Assembly: GCA_036365515.1 (NCBI GenBank)
Contig: CM070877.1
Coordinates: forward strand, 55,154,475-55,218,474
DNA length: 64,000 bases
Direction of reading: 5' to 3'
Source: Torymus aiolomorphi
Taxonomy: Eukaryota > Arthropoda > Insecta > Hymenoptera > Torymidae
Shown here: positions 45,750 to 55,484 of the stretch, one piece after another
Numbering within the stretch: position 1 is the stretch's first letter
Layout: every line of letters starts with the position of its first letter
Position numbers and translations under genes: made by a program
Notes under the pieces: generated by a model
Told to the model about the DNA's origin: nothing
The model's database searches: none
Seen by the model: the letters and a program-made list of their open reading frames with translations, nothing else

Positions 45750-46319
45750 AATGCGTGTTGGACAAAATATTTAAAATACTTAAAATGATAAATAATATCA
45801 TTTCACTACGATATTATTGACGATATTATTTATCGCTAAATATAGATCTACTAACTGATCTACTACGATTGTTCGGGATTGAAGTATCTAAAGTGCCTGC
45901 TAGATGGCAAGCGTCCGATGCGCTCCCACTATGAAAAACATCACCCAGCGGGCTTAAATAGAGTCCTGCGGCGCCTAGTCGCTACGTGCTTTATGCACAT
46001 TCCTTTTACCTTACCACTTTCCGTTTTACCTATACAATGCCTTATTGCCTGTTTACTCGTACGCATAAGCGTTCATACCTTTTTCTGCAATCAACTTAAA
46101 CTTTCAAGTAGAGTTGGTTGCATAGACTCTTGAAGTCTAATTTTCCCGTTTATTTCTTCTCGCTGACAAACCCTAATAATATAAACTCACGTTTACGTTC
46201 AATCGTATACAACGATATTATTTATGATTTTAAGTATTTCAAGTACTTTGTGCAAAACCTATGGCTTGTCGCATGCGCGCACCTGTTGCGCTTCTCGCAT
46301 ACCTAGTATAGACATGGTC
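45692..46319. mobile_element. Harbinger-like MITE
   Basis: 628 bp flanked by TTA (45689-45691 and 46320-46322). Imperfect inverted ends: GGCCGTGTCTACACTATGCG versus GACCATGTCTATACTAGGTA on the opposite strand, both running into GCGAGAAGC. A 3-bp TTA duplication fits PIF/Harbinger. No transposase. Its left end overlaps the inverted arm, and a truncated copy is in the right arm at 50556-50645. Confidence 0.65.
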
Positions 46320-46360
46320 TTAAATGCAGGTTTTCTATAGTTTTACGTGCGTTATACGTA

Positions 46361-46402
46361 TAAGCTCAGGTTAAATGAAACATACATAGATAGTTTCATT
46401 TA
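46361..46402. repeat. Small perfect hairpin
   Basis: CAGGTTAAATGAAAC and its exact reverse complement are separated by 11 bases. It lies between the MITE and the transposase-like gene. Confidence 0.7.
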
Positions 46403-47756
46403 ACCTGTGTTGACGTAAGTTAATAGATGACAGACATCCATTTTTCTGTGCGAGACACCCGTGAACCCGTCATCCGTTACACGACACACGGCACGGAATG
46501 TCCTTAAACAATGAGTACAAGTTACAATAAAAAATGAAATGAATATTTCTAAGTAGAATTGTGAAGGTAGTTGAGCAGAACTATCACCAAGTATATCAGT
46601 ATTGGTTCGGTTGAGTTTTATAAATTGTACAATTGAGTTTTGTAAGTGTTATCTTCTCAGGAATTGAAAGAAAATGATGTGCTATATTGGTGAATTGCAT
46701 GAGGATGATAAATGTCATTTAGCATTACACAAGAAATAAATCTCTTAATCTAATTAGTAATCTTAGTAATGAATTAAAGCTGTATTTATCATTTAGGATT
46801 AAAAATTTTGATATTAATGTAGAAAATAAATCTATTTGCGACCATCATCTTCATAAATATGATACTCGATATACAAGTAGACAAAGGAAGTGTTGCAATT
46901 GTTTTAATAATCATTCAAAATCCATTGAGAATAATTTAGTAATGATTAGTGCTGATAAATGTGATAAATTTCGTAACATTTGTAATATAAATTTAGATCC
47001 AGGTAATAAGTACTGTAAAAACTGTGAGTTCAAAATTACATCAATAATAACAAAAAATGCAGAAAAAGATTAAAACACTGGGAATGATGGTTTAAACGTA
47101 AATAATAATGAGCAGCTTTCTTCAAGTAGTCAAGTTTCTTCAAGTAGCCAAGTGTGTACATCAGAAAGTTCAGAAGATATATTATTGAGCCAAGGATTTC
47201 AACGTTTAAATAAAATGCTCGATGGATTTGATGAACCTCCTCTTAAACGAGAGAAACTTAGTGATTATCGCTTGGAAAATAAAACATACAGTGTTTTAGA
47301 ATCAATGAATACGAAATTTTGTACAACAGTTAATAAAACATTGAATCTTAATTTGCCAACTCAATGCAATCTTAAACAGCTACAAGAGGATAGTATGTCA
47401 TTTCACGGAATGATTGGAAACATAATTAAGTGTTACAATGAAGAAACTAATTTTGGTAAAAAAATATCGTTATTGACATTACTTCCAAATCATTGGAAAT
47501 TAGAACAAGCAAAACATTATTTCCAATGTTCACGTTATATGTTTAATAAAGCAAAAGAACTTAAAATTACTGTAGGTAAGTTAAAAAAATGGGTTGTAAT
47601 AAATTCTTAATATCTTGATTATAGACATAGTGTAAACATATAGAATCGATAATTCTTTATACATTAGGTTACATGTATTATATCACACTTGAGAATTATT
47701 AATAGAAAATTTTAGTTTAATTTATTAAAATCTATGTAATTTTTGTTCAAGCAACT

Positions 47757-48244
47757 ATAATGATAAAGGGTACCCCTATAAAATATTTAATTTAAAATCC
47801 TCATAATTATTTATTTATATTACTCATTTATTATTACTTAATTATTATTATTTATGTATTACTTACGTATTGCTTACGTATTGCTTAAGTATTGTTTACG
47901 GATTAAGTAAAATAATACATGAATTGTAATTTAAACATTTAAATGAAATCCGATTTAATTAGAAAGAATCTATATTTGAGAAATCTCAATGTTCTCTCTG
48001 TTTACAAGCTGTAATCTCATATCTTTTTTTTTATTTTTTAACATTGAGGAACGGGAGAAAAAAATAATTTCCAAAAAATGCGATTTTTAGGCCTTAGTGG
48101 TATAAGGAGGGGAGATAGGTCCCCGGAAAAATCGTAGAAAATTCTTTTTTTAGTATACTTCTATGAAATCACTGTCATTTTTCGCTTTCATTAATAGTGG
48201 CATTTTGCCTATCTTAACATGGGGTACCCTTCGTTATTCATTAT
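47757..48244. mobile_element. MITE-like insert in the first intron
   Basis: Ends show inverted AATGATAAAGGGTACCCC-like sequences (about 47758-47776 and 48221-48244). It has no coding potential and lies wholly within the intron 47576-48510. The rest of the intron is AT-rich without features. Confidence 0.5.
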
Positions 48245-49559
48245 TAGAAAAACAATAATAAAGTAATTATTGGATTTTAAAAGAACTATTAAAATTAATA
48301 TAAAAAAAAAAAATAAAAAAATAAATTAATTCTAAACTATTTCTTTTCTTCCAATATAACAAGTCATAGTAATTAACATAGAATAAACATTGAGCTAAAT
48401 TTTATCGTCTTGATAATCGTTAAATTAAAAAAAATAATATTGTTATTATGATTTTATTTTGTGATTAAGTATACACTATTTGAAATTAATTTCAAAATAT
48501 ATTTTTCCAGGTGTCTTAGGAACTATTAAGCGTAAAGTGTACAGCATTCATTCTAATGAAGTTAGAGAATCTGTAACTCAGTATTATAGAGATGAAAACA
48601 ATAGTAGAATATGTAGCGGCATTAAAGATTGCATCAGTGTTAAAAATCCTATTACTAATATCACAGAGAAGTTACAAAAAAGACTGTTGATGTATGATTT
48701 GAAGGATCTATACAACAATTGGGTGGAAGAAGAATATGAACAGCATTTTAAAGATCAGCGCAAACCAGGTTTCAGTATATTTGCTTCTTTAAGGCCAAAA
48801 GAATGTATTAGTGCTGGAGCATCTGGTACACATACAATTTGTGTATGTCCTATACACCAAAATGTCAAATTAAAATTGTCTGCCATCAACAAAAATTTAG
48901 CCTACCGAGTAATTTTAAATGATTGTGTTTGTTCAACAGATTGGAGCGATTGTATGCTACATCTTTGTGAAAACTGTCCTGGTAAAGCAGAAATTCTGAA
49001 AATATTGGAATCAAGCTCATGCGAAGATGTTTCAGAGATTGAATATCATAATTGGGTAAATAATGCTGAATCACAATCTAATAATAGAGTCAGTCTTATT
49101 ATGGTAAAAGAACGTACAAGAAATTTTATTATAAATTTAGCCAATGACTTATGGGAGTTAACGAAGCATCATTATGTGACTGAAATGCAAAAATGTTATT
49201 TAAAATATTGCAAAACAATTATTACTCCAGATACATGTATTATACTTCAAGATTTTGCTGAAAATTTCTTATTTGTTTGTCAACACTCGATCCAAGCATT
49301 TTATTTTAATAATACACAAGCAACTGTACACCCGTTTGTAGTGTATTATAAAGAAGACAATAACGACAAATTACAAACCTTATCTGTATGTGTTATTAGT
49401 GATTGTTTAAAACATGATGCTTGTGCAGTTAACACTTTTCAAGGGCAACTCATTGCACTTCTAAAACGAGATTTTCCGTTTATTGAGAATGTACATTATA
49501 TGTCAGATGGAGCACCTACCCAATACAAAAACAAGTAAGAGTACTTTAATTGTAGTATA

Positions 49560-49870
49560 TTAATACGTATTATATGAACAAAATAGACACCTTTAGATTT
49601 TTGTTCATTAAATGACCTGAAAAAATTTAATTTTAATTATTAAGAATATGTCAAAGTAATATTCTGAAAGTATATTTAATTTGTGTGAAAAACTATTTTG
49701 AGACGCAGAACATCAAAATCCATAAAGATCCTGGACCTGCAGGTTACACCCGAGTTAAAATTTTACATTATGTAGAAAAAAGCTTTAAAGATAAAATTAC
49801 TAAAACAGTTCTTTATTTTTTCTGTATATCAAATTTAAAAAAAGCAACAACTTCTACGATGCAAGTTCAA
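49560..49870 (+). repeat. Repeat shared with 12534-13107, in second intron
   Basis: Shares the flanks of the palindromic element at 12.5-13.1 kb (GACACCTTTA, ATGACCTGAAAAAA, TTACATTATGTAGAAAA and TTTAAAGATAAAATTA phrases) but lacks the palindrome itself. Confidence 0.65.
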
Positions 49871-50587
49871 ATAATTTGTATTATTATGTACACAATATTA
49901 AACAGATTTATTTTATTTTTTATAATTTTTACCTTCAAGATAGTATTTATTTACTGTAGGAACAATTTCATTAATATCTGCCATCATGAGGAGGATTTTG
50001 GCTTAAAAGTTAAGTCGCACAACTTTTTTTCTACTAGCCATGGGAAAAGTCCGTGTGATGGATGTGGAGCAGTGGTTAAACGAACAGTACGCAGGACATC
50101 CTTACAAAGAACATTAGAAAAACCAATTTTAAATCCAAAAGACATGTATGATTACGTTAGTGAAAATATTGACGGAATATGGTAAAAATAATATAATTTA
50201 GATTTTTTGACTATATTATTTGATTATGTATTTGAATAATAAATCATTATGTGTTATAAAAAAATAGAATATTTGGTTTTTAGATCTATTTGGGTGAGTC
50301 AAGAAACAATTGAGAAAAGGCGTAAAGTACTAGAATGCCGTTTTAAATTGACCCGAACTATACAGAATACAAGAAAATATCACTGCTTTATACCCATTGA
50401 TGATTCAACATTAAAAGCAAAACTTACTTCGTTTGATAATGATTATAAAATATTTAAAATAAAATGAATATTACAAAAAAAATTTTATTTAAATTATTTT
50501 CAACTTTAATTATCTATAAAGTCTGAATAGGTAATTTAATCAACCTAAAGCCATTACTAACGCTTGCTCGCGTCGCATGCGCGCATG

Positions 50588-51436
50588 GCTTGCTCGCATC
50601 GCTTGGGCTGATCGCACGTGCTTCTCGCATAGTGTAGACACGGCCTAAGATCTTCAAAATATGCAGCCTCAGCACTTCCTTTAGGACAATTATGCCAAAC
50701 TTATGGTTGATCTTGTAAATAAACCTTTTCCTATATTTCACAAGCTCTAATTTTACCACTTGAAAAATATTTTTTTATAAAAACGGCTATAACTTTGGCT
50801 CTAGTGGTCCTAGAAAAATCAGCGACTACGGATTTTAAAGGTCTAGGAACCACCTTTGTATCTATGTTACGTATACGTGTCAAAAATAATTATAAGATGG
50901 TAGAATTCATGTCAGTAGAGAGCCATTTTTGATTATTTTAGGTATCGAAAAATTAGATATTATAATGCTCGACAAAAAATTATTTTTTGACTTTTTCCTA
51001 TAATAGGAAAAGAGTATAGTTAGATAACATCATATTCTAATGAAAAATACTTTTGTTAATGATTTTAATTAAAATTCGGTTGACACTGTGACCATGAACA
51101 CGGTTGATTTTCGCGATTTTTGATAAAAACGTCAACTTCAAAAGGCTGTATCTTGAATTCTATTCAATCAATTTAGGTCCTCAGAAAAGGAAATTAAAGG
51201 TCTCATTGAGACAAAAAAAATGAGACCTAGTGAGCTCAAAAATGTGGAACCAGTTACGAGATATAGAGGTTTAAAGATGATCTAATAATGATGAAATGCA
51301 ATGGCCATATCACAGATCACCAATAAAACCTAAATCATCATTTCATATCAGTGTATTTTTTTTCGTAAAATTTGAAGAAAGACAAAAAAAATGAGACCTC
51401 ACCGACCTCATTTTGTTAAAATTTCAGCCTTTTAGA
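50588..51436 (-). repeat. Right inverted arm, about 0.85 kb
   Basis: Partner of 44929-45749. The outermost bases TTTTAGA border a TA run at 51436-51460. It includes a truncated piece of the Harbinger-like MITE at its inner end. About 28 bases near 51090-51120 are absent from the left arm. Confidence 0.9.
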
Positions 51437-51460
51437 TATATATATAATATATATATATAT

Positions 51461-51586
51461 GGGTCGTTCCTGTACTTTTTTTAAAAAGTGTGCGCGGGGG
51501 GGTCGTCGATTTTGTCGACGATTTTTTTTATGAAAGTACATATAAAAAAAATAGCTTGTGCAAAATTTCAGCCCCTTATCTCATTC
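51461..51586 (+). repeat. 126-bp direct repeat, right copy
   Basis: Same length and orientation as 44738-44863, again preceded by a TA run. The adjacent MITE begins at its last base. Confidence 0.9.
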
Positions 51587-51746
51587 TGATAAGAATTTTT
51601 TTATCTGTCTTACATTCTTATAAATTAAATTATTATAAATATTAATGGCAGTCAGATTGCCCTTGTTTATAATCACCCCCGTAGAATCTGAAATAGAAAC
51701 TTAATTAAAACCTGAACTGTAATACCGATAAAAAAATTCTTATCAG
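51586..51746. mobile_element. Short MITE, 161 bp
   Basis: Perfect 20-bp inverted ends, CTGATAAGAATTTTTTTATC, around a non-coding core. The target duplication is unclear. Confidence 0.7.
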
Positions 51747-52081
51747 TTGATATTAGATTACAGTCGACATAAGTAATATTGTTTAATGATAAAAATAATA
51801 AGTAAAATATTGATTCCTTCCAAACTTATGAATGTTTAAAATAGATCATTGAAAGTGCATAAAAAATATGTCTGCAATTAAACAGTTTAATTTTAGGGAT
51901 TAATCAGTACATTTTCGATGTTTTACTTTGAACTTTCATAACTTTGGAAGGAACAAACATGTTATAATTATAAAAAAAGCAAATGATAGCTGATTTTCTC
52001 AAGTTTCATTTTTAATTTTCGAAATTATATTTTCTATGACTAACGACTACGTCGACATGCTTTACTTATACTATAAAATAG
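51747..52081. other. AT-rich spacer
   Basis: No gene or repeat recognised. Confidence 0.5.
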
Positions 52082-52315
52082 TAAAGTGTGCCCGGCGGAA
52101 GTAATATGGTTCTTTACACCCGGTGGAAGTAATATGGCTCTTTACGCCCAGCGGAAGTAATATGGCTCTTTACGCCCAGTGGAAGTAAAAATGGGTCTCT
52201 ACGATCGGCGGGAGTAAAGCGTATCTTTACTCCCGGCGGGAGAATAGCCCCTCTTAAATCTAAAATGGCTCTTTATGCCCGACGGGAGCAAAGTGGCTCT
52301 TTACGCCCGATTATA
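52082..52315. repeat. Degenerate GC-rich minisatellite, about 28-bp unit
   Basis: About eight imperfect units of the type GGAAGTAATATGGCTCTTTA followed by CGCCCRGC. Some units form local palindromes (TTTACTCCCGGCGGGAGAA-like). A GCGGCGG-rich stretch follows at 52322-52350, then a TA run. Confidence 0.8.
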
Positions 52316-52379
52316 CGACACGGCGGCAGCGGCGGCGGCGACAGCGGCGAAATATTTATATATATATAATTATTACTTA

Positions 52380-52568
52380 ACCCCTTTATGGAGCCCATCC
52401 CTGTATATTAGTACCTACGCCCAGAGTTCCCATATACAAGTGACTAAAGAAATAATCCCTCTCTGGGTATAGAAACTCTAGATCGGGCTCCATAAACGCC
52501 GTATAAGAATATTTTATGGGACCCGGGCTCCATAAAAGAAAACGGGCTCCATAAATCTGGTAAAACAA

Positions 52569-52572
<4 letters not shown>
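52380..52572. other. TA-bounded island 2 (core on minus strand)
   Basis: TTTATGGAGCCC at 52385-52396 and its exact reverse complement GGGCTCCATAAA at 52485-52496 flank the core; two more direct copies of the latter are at 52525-52536 and 52544-52555. Read on the minus strand, the core has CTAGAGT, CCCAGAG, ATTTCTTTAGTCAC and AACTCTG in the same order as island 1. The 23 bases at 52440-52462 are the exact reverse complement of 52743-52765 in island 3. Confidence 0.75.
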
Positions 52573-52655
<83 letters not shown>

Positions 52656-52656
52656 T
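52573..52656. repeat. TA microsatellite
   Basis: Long TA array separating islands 2 and 3. Confidence 0.97.
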
Positions 52657-52864
52657 ATGAAACGCTAGTTATGCAGACACTTTCCGAAATTTAAATAGAC
52701 TTATGCAGACAGAGACCGACTTATGCAGACGTCAGCATAAGTAGAGGGATTATTTCTTTAGTCACGGTAGACTTGTGCAGACACTCGTATAAACGGTACT
52801 ACACTTATGCAGACAGGTGACGTGGTCTTATACATTGGTGTCACCATAAGTCGATGTTCATATG

Positions 52865-52865
<1 letters not shown>
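52657..52865. other. TA-bounded island 3
   Basis: The core 52743-52765 contains ATTTCTTTAGTCAC. ACTTATGCAGAC occurs at 52699, 52719 and 52803, with one-mismatch copies near 52667 and 52771. Inverted GCATAAGT (52735-52742) stands just before the core and CATAAGT near 52844. The arm motif again differs from the other islands. Confidence 0.75.

Positions 52866-52936
<71 letters not shown>
52866..52936. repeat. TA microsatellite
   Basis: Long TA array on the right of island 3. Confidence 0.97.
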
Positions 52937-52938
<2 letters not shown>

Positions 52939-53017
52939 AAAACGGACAATATCATAAAAAAACACAAAAAAATAAATACAATTTTCACCTAAAAAAAATA
53001 AAAAAACCAACTTTAAA

Positions 53018-53125
53018 TTTCTTAAGGGAATCGATGAAATAATGAGTACACAAGATAATTTAATTCATTCTGTGCTTCATTAAATTATCTTGTGTACTCA
53101 TTATTTCATCGATTCCCTTAAGAAA
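53018..53125. repeat. Perfect 47-bp hairpin
   Basis: Positions 53018-53064 are the exact reverse complement of 53079-53125, around a 14-base loop. The stem begins TTTCTTAAGGGAATCGATG. It lies near the inner (leader) side of the LTR fragment to its right. No coding sequence. Confidence 0.93.
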
Positions 53126-53742
53126 TACAATGAACATGGGTGATAAAGTCAACTACAACCAAATTTAAAGTTCAAGGGGATTTTTGCGCTCGAGTTTTTA
53201 CTCGGGCGCACAGTCAACTTTTTGTTCCGAGAGTGCTTGCCGACTTTCTCTCGATTTTCCACTAACTGCACGAGAAAAGAAAAAAATTTTATTTTTCTTC
53301 AAAAAAAAAAAAATCGTACCAGAAAGACGAGAGAAAGAAAGAAAAAAAATTTTCTGAATCGAGAAAAAATAAATTAAAAAAAAATTAATTATCGCTTAAA
53401 AAAAAATTGTCGTTAAAAAAAATTTAACTGTTATTAAAAAAAGAATTTTTAATTGTTAAAAACAATTATCCAACGTACAAAAATTTCGCTATCAAGATCT
53501 CTCCCCGCCGGCACTCTAGGTCGAGGGTTATTGGCTATCGCTCGCCTAACCTCTCGACCGCACTCTCGCAATAGCACGGCTGTGTCACGCACACGTACAC
53601 GCACCTACGAGCTGCGGCACGAAGAGCCTTGCTTTGTAGCTTACGCTCATCTACGCTGCTGAGCTTCTTCGCGCCAAGCTTCGCCGCGAATCACGTACGC
53701 GCCGCGGGTCCTTCTCCATCCCCAAAACGTTGTGGCGCCAGT
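53126..53742 (-). other. Leader fragment of an LTR element
   Basis: Borders the primer-binding site (minus-strand TGGCGCCACAACG, ending at 53740). Purine/A-rich, with no Gag ORF recognised. The remainder of this element is missing. Confidence 0.55.
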
Positions 53743-54783
53743 TGTAACGGAATGGCTAGTGGGGGAATATCCCAACAAGCCACAGGCCAGCGATGCCCTA
53801 GAACACGGTGCCGCGGGTGTCAGACTAAAATGACTTGCTCGGAGATCAGCTCCTGGAATCCCGAAAACAACGCGAAGATCACACGCGAACTTCGCTTTCC
53901 AACTAATTGCTCGAAGAGTAAAGCGCGCGCCCGCTAAGCTCAGATATGAAAACGACCGGCAGAGACGTTTTTCAGCGGAGGCGACGGTATCCGGGGAAGG
54001 ACAGGTTGCAATAAACAACGCGACGAGTAACTAGATATCACAGTATATTAAAATCAATAGTAATTACAAGCAAGTGCCGGTTAAAACAATAAGTTAGTTC
54101 GCGCGCGACAGTTAAGATTCAAACGCACGAATGATACGGCGCGCGGCGAAGCTGCTAATCTCGCGCGCGGTGTTAAAGTACGGCGGGCTGACACACACCC
54201 GCACGTACACGGCACAGAAAGCTTGCACGGGGCGATTTCCGTGCGAGCCTTTACAATAATCACGCGAGAGGAGAGTAGAAAACTTACGTTAAGAAGGAGC
54301 AGCCGGTGCACTCGGCTCTCTCTCGCTCTCTGTCGCTCGCACAGCAGTTGCGCTCTCTTTCTCTCTTCCGCACTCGCAGAATTGGATCGGCAGGCGGGCT
54401 GGCTGCCGGCTCCTCGCTCGCTGTCTCGTATGGCTCACGCGACTCGGGAACTCTCTGTCTCTCTGTCTCTCTTTCACACGTCAACACTATCTCGGCGCCT
54501 CCACTACACTCGCGGTAACTCTAAAAAAGATAGGATGGCGCGAACGAGGTAACTTACGAGAGACACGCTGGAGAGAAGTTTACGGCACGATGGCAGACAC
54601 GGAGATGGCTGCCGTGACTCGCATAAAGCCGCAGCAGCTTCGCGGGTACGCGACGGGCATATTACGCGTCGCGAGACCGTTGTAATCCGGTCAGAATGCT
54701 CGCGCGCTCGCGCCCCCAGTGAGCACGCCTGCTCGGCGCGGGTAATTCGAATCTCGAATTACCTAACTCGCGCACGCGTTACA
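53743..54783 (-). repeat. LTR related to the Gag-only element
   Basis: 1041 bp, TGTAACGG...CGTTACA, flanked on the left by a TGGCGCC primer site two bases away and on the right by an AT run. It shares short blocks with the long LTR at 39918-40926 but is clearly diverged. It appears as a 5' LTR on the minus strand whose internal region is truncated at about 53.1 kb. Confidence 0.75.
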
Positions 54784-54847
54784 ATATATACATATATTCC
54801 ATATATAAAACCTAAAACACACTCATTGCCGGGGGCGGCAATGTACC

Positions 54848-55475
54848 AAAGGGGGGAGGTGTGACATCCGTCGTCGCGTCCTATGATGACGTCTGTCCAT
54901 TTTTCATACATTTTCGCAATCGGACACGCTAATATATCGCGTACGGTTATATAGAATCGTGGTCGCCGTCAGCAGTTTTGTAAGCGCTTGCCCAAATTAC
55001 GCGTAAGCGCCCGTCTTACGTGTAATACTTAATTCATCTTTTTATCTTCTCGTCTGGTATAAGACCGCGTGCGAATGAGAAGACATTGGTCACTCTCAAA
55101 CTTCCTCTAGCGTGCCTCTGCAAAGTTGATTAAGGCCGAACTACCAGTGACTTGGGTACCCGCTGCAGGATTCCAGCGTTACGAACCTCTAACTCAAGAG
55201 CCAACAAGAACTAGATTGTATCAAACATTATTGTATCAAAGTGCACATATTAATCCAACACAAGTTTCTATATTTCCTACACACGTTATTGCCAAAAGCG
55301 TCGTTACATTATTGTATCAAAGTCCAATACTCGAAAAATATACATACATATATACACATATCATAATCTTCAATTTCTTAATCGTAGACCAGTGCGAGCT
55401 CTCGAGGGAGGCTAAACTCCCAGGACACACACAACCTATATATTTAAGTACACCAAATTCTGGGCATAACACGAC
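54848..55475 (+). repeat. Possible 3' LTR remnant of another retroelement
   Basis: The purine tract AAAGGGGGGAGG (54848-54859) followed by TGTGACATCC is typical of a 3' LTR start. The right end is uncertain because satellite sequence begins near 55485. A direct phrase, ATTGTATCAAA, recurs near 55216, 55229 and 55310. No ORF of note. Confidence 0.45.
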
Positions 55476-55484
55476 AAAAAAAAC

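Larger units (their letters stand above)
46674..50467 (+). pseudogene. Exon-intron transposase-like gene, superfamily unassigned
   Basis: Exons read as 46674-47575, 48511-49534, 49960-50179 and about 50283-50467; the first two junctions splice in frame (GTAAGT donor; CAG and TAG acceptors). The N-terminal region is Cys/His-rich (CDHHLHKYD, RKCCNCFNNH, CKNC), with one frame slip near 46728 and TAA at 47071-47073. The core has FASLRPKECISAG, THTICVCPIHQNVKL, LQDFAENFLFV, CVISDCLKHDA, MSDGAPTQYKN, NFFSTSHGKSPCDGCGAVVKR and FKLTRTIQNTRKYHCFIP. Conserved Asp residues (DFAEN, SDGA, CDG) suggest a DDE-type nuclease. It sits centrally between the inverted arms, as a transposase would. The last junction is unresolved. 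Confidence 0.65.

Noticed and set aside
45578..45820. 80-codon ORF, also present inverted at 50514-50759
   Set aside because: Duplicated only because it lies in the inverted arms; no domain and the ends diverge.
54223..54552. 109-codon ORF rich in Ser/Arg/Leu
   Set aside because: Arises from a CT-rich stretch inside an LTR; no family resemblance.
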